A stretch of 64,000 bases of DNA. Origin: Verrucomicrobiaceae bacterium UBA1938 (GTDB lineage Bacteria > Verrucomicrobiota > Verrucomicrobiia > Verrucomicrobiales > Verrucomicrobiaceae). Below, piece after piece: positions 16,668 to 24,823 of this stretch. The notes under the pieces are model-generated. The model did not search any database, was not told the DNA's origin, and saw only the letters and a program-made list of their open reading frames with translations. The stretch is taken from the NCBI GenBank assembly GCA_002336895.1, contig DDFC01000032.1, positions 637,172 to 701,171 of the forward strand, given 5' to 3'. Each line of letters begins with the position of its first letter. Positions within the stretch are counted from its first letter, which is position 1. The translations under genes and the position numbers were made by a program.

Positions 16668-17387
16668 CTACGAGACTTTGGCGGACTGCAGTTCTTGGAT
16701 GAGGGTTTCGGCGGCAGTCAGCATCCTCGTGGCCTGTTCAGGCTGGTCGGCATTCCGGGCCAGTTGGGCCAGCTGCTGAACGGATTCGAGAAAGCCGGAG
16801 TCAAACTTGACGAGCTGATCCGTAGAGCTGCTGGAAATCCTGAAAGCAGTCGATGCGCGCACGATGCAGCTGGCGATGCGCAGGCGCATGTCACGATGCT
16901 GCTGGCTCATCCACTGGTAGTGCCCCATGAGATCGGGTGTGTACCGCAGAAACAGGTCCGGGGCGGCGTCGAGGGCCTCGGTGATCATGAAGCGAAAGAG
17001 ACGCTGCGCAGCTTCGGGGCTGGCGTCTTCGATCTTGCGAAAGAGCGTCATCGTTTGAGCATCCTCCTTGAGCACGCGGTTGATGGAGACAACATCATGA
17101 AACACACCATCGCTGATCAGCCCTGCCCTGAGCCGGTCCGAGTCACGGTCACGGATGCGTTTGAGGGATTTGAGCGCGGGCGGGTACTTCTGGCCCAGCT
17201 CCACCCATGCAGAGAGTGCAAATGAAAGCCTCACCCCGTACAGCGATGGCTTGTGGGCCATTGCGTGGGCGTGAAACCATTCATGCCGCTCCAGGGCTGC
17301 GGCATAGTCCCCCTCCTGCGCGAGGCGCCTTGCGTCGCCATACGCCTGATCAGCCGGATTGGCATCTGTCGCGGGTTCATCTGCCAT
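16668..17387 (-). CDS. uncharacterised helical protein (TPR-like)
   Basis: 239 residues, no signal peptide, almost entirely helical. The first 60 residues (DARRLAQEGDYAAALERHEWF) have TPR-like periodicity, the middle is not recognisable, and the C-terminus (ATRMLTAAETLIQELQ) is again TPR-like. Its start overlaps the end of the TPR gene at 17377 by 11 nt, so both are probably translated from one message. No function can be named. Confidence 0.6.
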   Translation of the reverse strand: MADEPATDANPADQAYGDARRLAQEGDYAAALERHEWFHAHAMAHKPSLYGVRLSFALSAWVELGQKYPPALKSLKRIRDRDSDRLRAGLISDGVFHDVVSINRVLKEDAQTMTLFRKIEDASPEAAQRLFRFMITEALDAAPDLFLRYTPDLMGHYQWMSQQHRDMRLRIASCIVRASTAFRISSSSTDQLVKFDSGFLESVQQLAQLARNADQPEQATRMLTAAETLIQELQSAKVS

Positions 17388-18333
17388 GCTGGAATATGTT
17401 CATCGTGGCGCCGGAGCGAGAGCTATTTTTGATCTCCTCATCCATCCGCACCACGCACTCCTCCGCATAGCGCGTGTACGGATGCGCGGCCCCCAGACTT
17501 TTCTTAAATCCCGCCCGCGCACGCTGCATCAGCGCCAGCGCCTCCTTTTTTTTCGATTCCGCCTCCAGGCACAGGGCCAGGTTGAAGCAGCTCATGTACA
17601 CATCCGGATGTCGCGCCCCCAGCACCTTTTCCCGCAGCGCCAGCACCCTGCGGTGCTCCTGCTCGGCATCACCGTAGCGCTTCTGCTCCTGCAGCACCGC
17701 CGCGAGGTTGTTTCGGCTGGCCAGCGTCTTCGGGTGCTTGGCTCCCAGCAGCTTCTCCCGCAGCGCCAGCACCGCCCGGTGCTCCTTCTCAGCCTCGGCA
17801 TGTCTTCCCTGCTCGTTCAGTGCCGTGGCCAGATTGTTGCGCGTATCCAGCGTGTCTGAGTGTTCCGCCCCCAGCACGCGCTGGCGCACGGCCAGCACGC
17901 CGCGGTACTCGCGTGCCGCCTCGGCAGGCCGCCCCTGCTCCTGCAGCGTCGCGGCCAGGTTGTTGCGGCTGATGAGCGTGTCCGGGTGCTCGCCTCCCAG
18001 CACTTTTTCACGGATGGCCATCACAGCCCGGTTTTCCTTTTCAGCCTCGGCATACTTGCCCTGCTCTGCCAGCGTCGCCGCCAGATCACTTCGGCTCACC
18101 AGCGTGTCGGGATGGTTTTTCCCAAACACCTCGCCACACGCGGCCACAATCTTCCGCATCTCGGCCTCCGCTTCCACCAGCCTGCCCTGTGCAGACAAGG
18201 CAGCAGCACTCTGATAACGCTGATGCAGCACCAGCAGCCGTCCTTTCTCTTTTGTCACATCAGCACCCTGCACCGCCTGCCATGACAGCAGGCTCGCAGT
18301 CAACACCACCGGATATAGGCGCTTTAATCGCAT
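17377..18333 (-). CDS. exported tetratricopeptide-repeat protein (kinesin-light-chain type)
   Basis: 318 residues from ATG 18333 (MRLKRLYPVVL), giving a signal peptide that ends VQG. It contains about five tandem 42-residue repeats with the consensus HPDTLxSRNNLAxxLxEQGRxAEAExExR, so the DNA has an internal period of 126 bp. Such TPRs are protein-interaction scaffolds. It heads a two-gene transcript with the 239-residue protein. The frame is open 18 codons further upstream but without a better signal sequence. Confidence 0.8.
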   Translation of the reverse strand: MRLKRLYPVVLTASLLSWQAVQGADVTKEKGRLLVLHQRYQSAAALSAQGRLVEAEAEMRKIVAACGEVFGKNHPDTLVSRSDLAATLAEQGKYAEAEKENRAVMAIREKVLGGEHPDTLISRNNLAATLQEQGRPAEAAREYRGVLAVRQRVLGAEHSDTLDTRNNLATALNEQGRHAEAEKEHRAVLALREKLLGAKHPKTLASRNNLAAVLQEQKRYGDAEQEHRRVLALREKVLGARHPDVYMSCFNLALCLEAESKKKEALALMQRARAGFKKSLGAAHPYTRYAEECVVRMDEEIKNSSRSGATMNIFQHGR

Positions 18334-18509
18334 GAAACAGAAGGAAGAATGCTGATCCGGCCATGCCGAGGCAAGATTAAAACTCACGCACCCCAGCCGC
18401 TGCCGGACTGCTCTGACACGAGAAGAGTCTGCAAATTTTGAACATAGCTTCAGAGATCAGCATCCAACAGGCCAGTCTTCTTGCTTAATACAAGACGGCC
18501 ATACAACCC

Positions 18510-18890
18510 ATGAAAACCCTCTTCAAAACCGTTTGTTTCTCTGCGCTTACGCTTTCCGCCGCCCTGCTCCTCACGCAGTGCGCTGGCCATCGGACCACCG
18601 TGCGCACTGCGCAGTTCGCCACTCCGACCGCCACGGGCAATGTCTCGGTACAGACCATGGGCGATACCACCGTCGCCACCCGCCGTCTGATCCATCACCC
18701 GCTGACCAACAAAGACATCGGCAAAGTGTATGAAGAGATCACCATCGTCTCCCCCCCGCGGCACCTCCGTGGAGGACCGCATCATCGTGCGCGCCCTGCC
18801 CAAGCTGGAGACCAACGTCGTAACCCGCTAACAATCGCAGGGCACGCGCCAGCATCCGCGACTTTTTCCGGCCGCTGGCTGTCTGCTTGA
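18510..18890 (+). CDS. small lipoprotein, reading frame probably shifted at a C7 run
   Basis: The N-terminus has a signal sequence and a lipobox-like cysteine at 24 (LLTQCAGH). After residue 80 the frame becomes Arg/His/Pro-rich and runs to 18890. If one C is removed from the seven C residues at 18751-18757, the reading continues as SPRGTSVEDRIIVRALPKLE and stops at TAA 18829-18831, giving about 106 residues that look far more natural. Either a sequencing/assembly error, a decayed gene, or slippage-dependent expression. Function unknown; the surface or periplasm is the likely location. Confidence 0.55.
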   Translation: MKTLFKTVCFSALTLSAALLLTQCAGHRTTVRTAQFATPTATGNVSVQTMGDTTVATRRLIHHPLTNKDIGKVYEEITIVSPPRHLRGGPHHRARPAQAGDQRRNPLTIAGHAPASATFSGRWLSA

Positions 18891-18932
18891 CGTGTGTGGT
18901 GCTTTGCAGCGAGACTTCGCGCCACACACGCC

Positions 18933-20558
18933 ATGCCCTACCTTCTCGATGCCATCGTCATCCTCGGTTACTTCGCCCTGATCATCGGCATCGGCCTCTC
19001 GCAGCGCAGCAAAAGCGGCAGCGTGGAAGGCTTTACCTTGGGCGACCGCCAGATCGCATGGTGGGCCGTGCTCGCCTCCATCCTCGCGGCGGAGATCAGC
19101 GCCGGCACCTTCTTCGGCGCACCTGGCGAAGGCTACGCGCTGAAAAACTTCACCTACATCCAGCTCATCGTCGGCTACTTGCTGGCGCGAGTGGTGGTCA
19201 GCGCCGTGTTCATTCCGGCCTACTACCGGCACAATGTGGTCAGCATCTATGAGTTCCTCGGCCAGCGCTTTGGTCCGCGCACCCGGCGGCTCACCTCGGC
19301 CATCTTTCTCGTCACCCGCACCCTGGCCAGCGGCACGCGCCTCTGGGTGCCCAGCATGCTCCTCGTCCTGGTGTGGCACCTCCAGTATCCCGGCGAGACA
19401 CTCCCGCCCATGAAGGAGTTCCTTCTCACCGGCGGCGCGTTGATCTTCGTCACCCTCGCCACCGCGCTCTACACCTCCATCGGCGGCATCCGCGCCGTCA
19501 TCTGGACAGACGTCATCCAGATCATCGTCCTCATCTGCGCCCTCAGCTTCTCCCTCATCTACCTCCTCGGCCACATACCCGGCGGCTGGGCGGGCGCCTC
19601 CAAGCTCCTCACCGGAGAAAAAGACCTTCTCGTCTGGGACTGGGGCATCAAGCCAGGTGTCGGCATTTGGGAAAACATCAAAGGCATCCTCGAACAGGAG
19701 TACACCATTTGGGCCGCCTTCCTCGGCTCCACCTTTGTCACCCTCGCCACCCACGGCACCGACCAGGACATGGTACAGCGCATGCTCACCGCCAAAAACA
19801 AAAAGCAGAGCGCCATGGCCACCATCCTTTCCGGCCTCGCCGATGTACCCATCACCCTCGTCGTTCTCGCCATCGGCATCCTGCTTTGGGTCTACTACCA
19901 GCAGCACCCGGACACCACTCTGCCACGCAGTGAATCCGGCATCGTCTCGGCCAATAAAGTCTTCCCTCACTTCATCCTCACCGTCATGCCCGGCGGCATT
20001 CGCGGCCTCGTGCTCGCAGGCGTACTTGCCACCGCCATGGGCTCTCTCAGCACCGCGCTGAATGCCCTCGCCACCAGCTACGTGCGGGATTTCCACTTCC
20101 GCTGGTTCGGCGAGCCCGCCACCGACGCCGGTCGCGTCCGTGTCCTCCGCTTCGGCACTGTGCTCTTTGCCGCGCTGCTCATCTCCGTCGCTCTCGGCAC
20201 CGCCTGGGTCACCACGCACAATCCCACCCTGCGCATCCTCCCCATCATCCTCGGCATCTTTGGCTACACCTACGGCTCGCTGCTCGGTGTCTTCATGGTC
20301 GGCCTCTTCACCCGCTCACGCGGCAGCGACTTTGGCAACACCCTCGCCATGCTCGCCGGCTTCATCGCCGTCGCCTATCTCAGCGGCCTCGACATCGACG
20401 TGCTGAAGCTCTTCAACCCCAAGAGCACCTGGAAGCACGCCGACTGGGTCCCCGTCATCGAGTTCCCCTGGCGCATCATGTTCGGCACCGTCGTCACCTT
20501 CTCCATCGCCATCCTCTTCCCCTCTCCCTTGCAGCCCCAGCAGGATCATCAGCCCTGA
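18933..20558 (+). CDS. sodium:solute symporter (SSS family)
   Basis: 541 residues from ATG 18933 (MPYLLDAIVILGYF), with about 13 hydrophobic segments. The SSS signatures are clear: GFTLGDRQIAWWAV near the N-terminus, EISAGTFFGAPGEGY around TM2, and GSLSTALNALATSYVRDF in the sodium-site helix. These carriers move sugars, amino acids or organic acids together with Na+ across the inner membrane; the substrate is not predictable here. Annotated starts further upstream would add a cytoplasmic tail without family support. Confidence 0.88.
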   Translation: MPYLLDAIVILGYFALIIGIGLSQRSKSGSVEGFTLGDRQIAWWAVLASILAAEISAGTFFGAPGEGYALKNFTYIQLIVGYLLARVVVSAVFIPAYYRHNVVSIYEFLGQRFGPRTRRLTSAIFLVTRTLASGTRLWVPSMLLVLVWHLQYPGETLPPMKEFLLTGGALIFVTLATALYTSIGGIRAVIWTDVIQIIVLICALSFSLIYLLGHIPGGWAGASKLLTGEKDLLVWDWGIKPGVGIWENIKGILEQEYTIWAAFLGSTFVTLATHGTDQDMVQRMLTAKNKKQSAMATILSGLADVPITLVVLAIGILLWVYYQQHPDTTLPRSESGIVSANKVFPHFILTVMPGGIRGLVLAGVLATAMGSLSTALNALATSYVRDFHFRWFGEPATDAGRVRVLRFGTVLFAALLISVALGTAWVTTHNPTLRILPIILGIFGYTYGSLLGVFMVGLFTRSRGSDFGNTLAMLAGFIAVAYLSGLDIDVLKLFNPKSTWKHADWVPVIEFPWRIMFGTVVTFSIAILFPSPLQPQQDHQP

Positions 20559-20559
20559 A

Positions 20560-20697
20560 TCCTACTCCTCCTCTTCCTCCTACTCCTCCTCCCGGATCTG
20601 CTCTAATCGTCTCCTACTCGTCCTCGATCCCCCCGCTCCGCCATCCGCGCCAGCGTCCCCGGACTGCGGCGCTTCAGCGCCGCTTTCGCGCCACCCC
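20560..20697. repeat. dispersed polypurine/polypyrimidine repeat plus palindrome, copy 2
   Basis: 20560-20640 is a tcctcc/tactcc-rich tract. Its reverse complement matches the purine-rich repeat at 54523-54749 (shared ggaggaagaggagga and tcgaggacgagtaggag). 20647-20697 is the second copy of the GCGGxGCTTCAGCxCCGC palindrome found at 11604. No gene is supported between the transporter and ilvC. Confidence 0.6.
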
Positions 20698-20733
20698 AAG
20701 CGCACTCCCCCACACCAAGCCCCCCCCACCCAC

Positions 20734-20764
20734 AAAAAAAGCGCGGACCGTTTCCGATCCGCGC
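20734..20764 (-). terminator. intrinsic terminator of ilvC
   Basis: On the minus strand GCGCGGATCGG folds on CGGTCCGCGC (20741-20764) and is followed by seven T residues (20740-20734), about 58 nt past the ilvC stop. Confidence 0.85.
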
Positions 20765-20821
20765 TCTTCTTGATTCTTAGACAATCGTGACGGCTCTCAC
20801 CGCCTCGATCGCTCACCACTC

Positions 20822-21850
20822 TTACGAGTAGCTGGCCTGCTGGCCCTTGATGTCGCGCTTCTTGATCCAGGGCATCAGGCTGCGGAGGCGCGCGCCGGTC
20901 TTCTCGATCGGGTGCTTCTCGCCGTCTTTCAGCAGCTTGTTGAACTTCTTGTAGCCCGTCTTCGTCTCGCGCACCCACTCCTTGGCAAACTTGCCGGTCT
21001 GGATGTCCTTCAGCGCTTCCTTCATGCGCTTCTTCACCGACTTGTCGATGATCTTCGGACCCACCTTCACGTCGCCCCACTTGGCGGTTTCGGAGATGGA
21101 GAAACGCATGCCCGCGATGCCGGACTCGTTCATGAGGTCCACGATGAGCTTCAGCTCATGCAGGCACTCAAAGTAGGCCATCTCAGGGGAGTAGCCGGCT
21201 TCCACCAGCACTTCAAAGCCGGCCTGCACCAGCGCGCTGGCGCCGCCGCAAAGAACGGTCTGCTCGCCGAAGAGGTCGGTTTCGGTTTCTTCCTTGAAGG
21301 TCGTTTCCAGCACGCCGCCGCGGGTGCCGCCGATGCCGTGCGCCCAGGCCAGAGCGATCTTCTTGGCCTGCTTGTCGGCGTTCTGGTAGATGGCGATCAG
21401 GGCGGGCACGCCCTTGCCTTCGGTGTACTGGCGGCGCACGATGTGGCCGGGGCCTTTCGGAGCCACCATGATCACGTTCACGTCAGCAGGGACGGTGATC
21501 GTCTTGAAGTGAATGGCGAAGCCGTGGCTGAACAGCAGGGTCTTGCCCTTCACCAGGTTCGGCTTGATGTCCTTGTTGAAGACGTCAGGGATCTTGGTGT
21601 CAGGAACGGCGACAAAGATCACGTCGGCCTTCTTCACGGCTTCAGCAGTGTCATAGACCTTCAGGCCCTTTTCTTCAGCCACCTTGCGGCTCTTGCTGCC
21701 AGGGTACAGGCCGATGATCACGTTCACGCCGCTCTCTTTGAGGTTCAGGGCATGGGCATGGCCTTGGGAGCCGAAGCCGATCACGGCGCAGGTCTTGCCT
21801 TTGAGCGGTGCAAGGCTGGCGTCTTTTTCAGTGTAGATTTTCGCTGGCAT
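20822..21850 (-). CDS. ilvC: ketol-acid reductoisomerase (class I)
   Basis: 342 residues, the length of the short class I enzyme. Catalyses the Mg2+- and NADPH-dependent isomerisation and reduction of acetolactate and acetohydroxybutyrate in branched-chain amino acid synthesis. Seen: Rossmann motif GFGSQGHAHALNL (about 25-37), VAPKGPGHIVR with a catalytic-domain Lys, and the acidic metal-binding motif EETETDLFGEQ, followed by the Glu-rich knotted domain. It stands alone with its own terminator and is divergent from the FKBP gene. Confidence 0.97.
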   Translation of the reverse strand: MPAKIYTEKDASLAPLKGKTCAVIGFGSQGHAHALNLKESGVNVIIGLYPGSKSRKVAEEKGLKVYDTAEAVKKADVIFVAVPDTKIPDVFNKDIKPNLVKGKTLLFSHGFAIHFKTITVPADVNVIMVAPKGPGHIVRRQYTEGKGVPALIAIYQNADKQAKKIALAWAHGIGGTRGGVLETTFKEETETDLFGEQTVLCGGASALVQAGFEVLVEAGYSPEMAYFECLHELKLIVDLMNESGIAGMRFSISETAKWGDVKVGPKIIDKSVKKRMKEALKDIQTGKFAKEWVRETKTGYKKFNKLLKDGEKHPIEKTGARLRSLMPWIKKRDIKGQQASYS

Positions 21851-21976
21851 ATTAATTCTGGTTAGAGGGGCGGCGATACTGCTTCATGGGGGGGGCGGGG
21901 TCAAACGGCTTTTTCCCGGCCCGGAAAGGCCGCCATTGACCGCCCCCGCCCCGTGGGTAGTCTCCGCGCCTCCAAT

Positions 21977-22687
21977 ATGAAACCCACCATCGCCCTGCTC
22001 TGCGCCGCTCTGGCTGCCGCCTCCCTCACCCAAGCTCAGGAAGTCAAGCCCGCCCAGCAGGCCGAAGCACCCCCCGCAGCCGGACCCGTACCTATGGACA
22101 AAGTTAGCTATTTCATCGGCCGAAACCTCGGCGGAAACTTCAAGGAACAAGGCATCGCCATCGACACCACAGCCCTCGTCGAAGGCATCAAGTCCGCCAC
22201 CAGCGGCGAAAAGCCCAAGTACACCCAGGAAGAGCTCATGGCCGCCATGCAGGCCTTTGAAGCCAGCATGCAGGCCAAGGCCTCCAAGCGTGGCGACGAA
22301 GCCAAGGCCGCCAGCGAAAAATTCCTCGCCGAAAACGGCAAGCGCAAAGGCATCACCACCACCGCCAGCGGCCTGCAGTATGAAATCATCAAGGAAGGCA
22401 CCGGCACCAAGCCCGTCGCCACCGACAAAGTGAACGTCCACTACCACGGCACCCTCACCAACGGCAAGGTGTTCGACAGCTCCGTCGAGCGCGGCATGCC
22501 CATCACCTTCGGTGTGCAGGAAGTCATCAAGGGCTGGACAGAAGCCCTCCAGCTCATGCCCGTCGGCTCCAAGTGGAAGATCTACCTTCCTTCCACCCTG
22601 GCCTACGGTGAAAGCGGCGCAGGTGGCGACATCGGCCCGAACGAAGCCCTCATCTTCGAAGTCGAGCTCCTCGGCATCGTGAAGTAA
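21977..22687 (+). CDS. exported FKBP-type peptidyl-prolyl isomerase (FkpA/Mip-like)
   Basis: 236 residues from ATG 21977 (MKPTIALL), giving a signal peptide ending TQAQ. Residues about 45-120 form the helical dimerisation domain (VSYFIGRNLGGNFKEQGI), and 140-236 the FKBP domain with VHYHGTL, KVFDSSVERG, VIKGWTEALQLM and LAYGE, all positions of the binding pocket. It speeds prolyl isomerisation in periplasmic folding. Followed by its own terminator. The frame extends 8 codons upstream (GTG 21953) without signal-peptide support. Confidence 0.93.
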   Translation: MKPTIALLCAALAAASLTQAQEVKPAQQAEAPPAAGPVPMDKVSYFIGRNLGGNFKEQGIAIDTTALVEGIKSATSGEKPKYTQEELMAAMQAFEASMQAKASKRGDEAKAASEKFLAENGKRKGITTTASGLQYEIIKEGTGTKPVATDKVNVHYHGTLTNGKVFDSSVERGMPITFGVQEVIKGWTEALQLMPVGSKWKIYLPSTLAYGESGAGGDIGPNEALIFEVELLGIVK

Positions 22688-22712
22688 TTCCTTCCACCCA
22701 TACTCACCTTTG

Positions 22713-22742
22713 AAGGGCGATCCGCGCAGGATCGCCCTTTTT
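22713..22742 (+). terminator. intrinsic terminator of the FKBP gene
   Basis: AAGGGCGATCC (22713-22723) pairs with GGATCGCCCTT (22729-22739) around a short GCGCA loop, with a run of T residues to 22742. Confidence 0.88.
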
Positions 22743-22785
22743 CGTGCCGTTTGTTGCCAGCCCTTCCGGCCATCCTCACCCTCCC

Positions 22786-23889
22786 ATGTCCGAACCCACC
22801 CCCGCTTCTCCTGCTTCCGCACGTCTCCTCTCCCTGGACGCCCTGCGTGGTTTCGACATGTGCTGGATCCTCGGCCTCTCGGCGGTCGTCACCCAGATGC
22901 TCAGCCGCGCCTTCCCCAACAACGAGGCAGTGTCAGACCTCGCCGCGCAGTTCACTCACGTAAAGTGGGACGGCTTCCGCTTCTACGACATCATCTTTCC
23001 CCTCTTCCTCTTCCTCGCCGGAGTCTCTCTTGCCATCGCCGTGCCTCGGCGCGTGGCACGGGATGGCCGCGGCGCCGCCGTTCGCCACCTGCTGGCACGC
23101 GCGAGCATCCTCGTGGTACTGGGCATCATTTTCTCCGGCGGGGTCAAGAACGGCTGGGATCAGATTCGCTGGCTCGGCGTCCTGCAGCGCATCGGCATCG
23201 CCTCCGCTGCAGCAGGCATTCTCTCCCTCTGGCTCAGCCCCCGCGGCCTCATCGTGGCCGCCGCATCCCTTCTCCTCGGCTACTTCCTGCTGCTGCGCTT
23301 CGTTCCCGTCCCCGGCATCGGTGCCGGAAACTTCGCCGAAGGCATGAACCTCACCAACTACCTCGACAGCCTCTGGCTGCCCGGCCGCAAATACGATGGA
23401 GACCACGATCCCGAAGGCATCCTCAGCACTCTGCCCGCCATCGCCACCGCACTGCTCGGCCTGCTCGCAGGAAAATGGATCACCTCAGACGCAGCCCCAG
23501 TTCGCAAGACGGGCGGCCTCATCGCCATCGGCTTGATCATGCTCGCCCTCGGCTGGGCCTGGCATCCCTTCTTTCCCATCATCAAAAAGATCTGGTCCTC
23601 CAGCTTTGTACTCGTCGCCGCAGGCTGGAGCGCCATCCTGCTCGGCTCCTTTTATTTCATCGTCGATGTCCTCGGTTTCCGCCGCGGCCTCTCTCCCTTT
23701 CTCTGGGTCGGCTCCAATCCCATCGCCCTCTACCTCTGCTCCGGCTTCGGCTTCTTCCGCACCATCAGCGAGCGCCTCGTCACCACTCCCCCGCCCCCCT
23801 ACGACTGGATCCCCTCCGCCATGACCTTCCTCATCATGCTCACCACCGCCCGCTGGCTCCATCAAAGGAAAATCTTCCTCAAGGTTTGA
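22786..23889 (+). CDS. DUF5009/HGSNAT-like membrane acyltransferase
   Basis: 367 residues from ATG 22786 (MSEPTPASPA), with about ten hydrophobic segments. The N-terminal RLLSLDALRGFDMCWI and FPLFLFLAGVSLAIA motifs are those of the family that includes human heparan-alpha-glucosaminide N-acetyltransferase and bacterial NagX/DUF5009 proteins. It probably acetylates a sugar across the inner membrane; substrate unknown. Its last 40 bp, including the stop, are exactly repeated 598 bp downstream at 24449. Confidence 0.82.
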   Translation: MSEPTPASPASARLLSLDALRGFDMCWILGLSAVVTQMLSRAFPNNEAVSDLAAQFTHVKWDGFRFYDIIFPLFLFLAGVSLAIAVPRRVARDGRGAAVRHLLARASILVVLGIIFSGGVKNGWDQIRWLGVLQRIGIASAAAGILSLWLSPRGLIVAAASLLLGYFLLLRFVPVPGIGAGNFAEGMNLTNYLDSLWLPGRKYDGDHDPEGILSTLPAIATALLGLLAGKWITSDAAPVRKTGGLIAIGLIMLALGWAWHPFFPIIKKIWSSSFVLVAAGWSAILLGSFYFIVDVLGFRRGLSPFLWVGSNPIALYLCSGFGFFRTISERLVTTPPPPYDWIPSAMTFLIMLTTARWLHQRKIFLKV

Positions 23890-23890
23890 T
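23851..23890 (+). repeat. 40-bp exact direct repeat, copy 1 (3' end of the acyltransferase gene)
   Basis: Begins CGCTGGCTCCATCAAAGG and ends AAGGTTTGAT, containing the last 12 codons and TGA of the gene. Identical over all 40 bases to 24449-24488. Confidence 0.95.
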
Positions 23891-23935
23891 CGAAGCAGAA
23901 TCGCCATATCAACCACGCCGAAGCAGCCGCCCCAT

Positions 23936-23985
23936 TTGGAGTGCGGTCGCGGAGCGAGGCACGAGCGCAGCTACCGCTTTCGGCG
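23936..23985. repeat. REP-like element (gagtgcggt...accgctttc)
   Basis: The arms GAGTGCGGT and ACCGCTTTC flank a variable GC-rich centre (cgcggagcgaggcacgagcg). The pattern is typical of dispersed intergenic elements in this group. Only one copy is in the window. Confidence 0.35.
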
Positions 23986-24310
23986 TGCCTGCCTGCCCAC
24001 TCATCCCACAAAACACCCAAAGGCGGGAGCGGACAATGGTTTCGCCAGGATGACGGCCAGCGCAGAATCAAAGCTCACCGAGAATCCCTCCACAACCATA
24101 TCTCCGCGTTCATGTCCCCGCGAATGAACCTGCAGTCCAAATCCCCGCCTCAGAAATCTTTTTCCATCCCCTGATTGCCCGACTGTCTGATCGTCTCGTA
24201 GTCTGGTTTCTCGCAACCACTGCTCAAACAAAGGCCAGCTAACACTCCCCATTCCATCTGTCCTACACTTTCGCACACGGTTCTGGGCTCCCGGCAGGGA
24301 GCAGAGAGAT

Positions 24311-24359
24311 TAGCCGGTGGTGAAGCGAAACCGCGAAGCGGTGCAGCGAGAACCACCGG
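24311..24359. repeat. nested palindrome (ccggtggt...accaccgg)
   Basis: Outer arms CCGGTGGT (24314-24321) and ACCACCGG (24352-24359) enclose an inner hairpin CCGC-gaa-GCGG (24331-24341). A cruciform-like nested structure, probably a REP/BIME-type element. Confidence 0.55.
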
Positions 24360-24391
24360 GCTGCCACAGGCATCACGCATATTTAAAGGCC

Positions 24392-24408
24392 GCATGCCGG
24401 AGGCATGC
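24392..24408. repeat. short palindrome (gcatgcc-gga-ggcatgc)
   Basis: A perfect 7-bp stem with a 3-nt loop, 33 nt after the nested palindrome. Part of the repeat cluster between the two copies of the 40-bp repeat. Confidence 0.45.
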
Positions 24409-24448
24409 GAGAAGCCTTTCCCCACCCAGCGCTCGCATAAACTCTGCA

Positions 24449-24488
24449 CGCTGGCTCCATCAAAGGAAAATCTTCCTCAAGGTTTGAT
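24449..24488 (+). repeat. 40-bp exact direct repeat, copy 2
   Basis: Identical to 23851-23890 but not part of any gene here. The 558 bp between the copies is non-coding and repeat-rich. It marks a duplication or the far end of an integrated and decayed element. Confidence 0.95.
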
Positions 24489-24612
24489 TGGAAGTACGAC
24501 GGACACTCCTGTCTGTCGATCCCAGCGCTCTCCCATCACCCAAGGCCAACCAACTTGGATTCGCGCAGCTTCCCCCATTCGCCATGCCATCACCTTGCAT
24601 GACCAGCGCGGA

Positions 24613-24716
24613 AGCGCGTAGCGCTGGCACAACCGTAGCCGTGGGTGCCAACCCACGGAACCATGCCTGCCAATCCCTGGAAAATCCGGTTGAACCGCGT
24701 AGCGGTGACACAAACC
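24613..24716. repeat. compound palindromic repeat, copy 2
   Basis: Hairpins AGCGC-gta-GCGCT, CCGTGGGT-gcca-ACCCACGG and CCGC-gta-GCGG in the same order and with the same linkers (ggcacaaccgtagcc, tgacacaaac) as 11474-11575. The first two stems differ in sequence from copy 1 on both arms, so pairing is kept. Confidence 0.7.
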
Positions 24717-24823
24717 GCTCTTCGGTTCATCGCGCCCCTCACTTCCCGCTCTCCGGACAATGTGGCAGGCTTTTCGAGAACCAGTCAAAAGCCGGTGCAG
24801 CTTCGATTGGCAGTCAAAGCCCG

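Larger units (their letters stand above)
23891..24823. other. repeat-dense intergenic region after the acyltransferase gene
   Basis: About 930 nt with no credible gene. It holds the second copy of the 40-bp repeat and at least four palindromic elements (23936, 24311, 24392, 24613). Weak frames on both strands give low-complexity or restart-rich proteins. No integrase or transposase remnant is recognised. Confidence 0.6.

Noticed and set aside
17377..18333. Periodic 126-bp direct repeats as a possible CRISPR or satellite array
   Set aside because: The period is explained by 42-residue TPR repeats in a coding frame, and spacers are not unique.
18828..20219. 463-residue open frame antisense to the SSS transporter
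   Set aside because: Extremely acidic and Gly-rich with no motif; a codon-bias shadow of the transporter.
22710..24053. 447-residue Arg/His/Pro-rich frame over the acyltransferase gene
   Set aside because: An alternative frame of the membrane acyltransferase, whose hydrophobic segments and family motifs are in frame 22786-23889.
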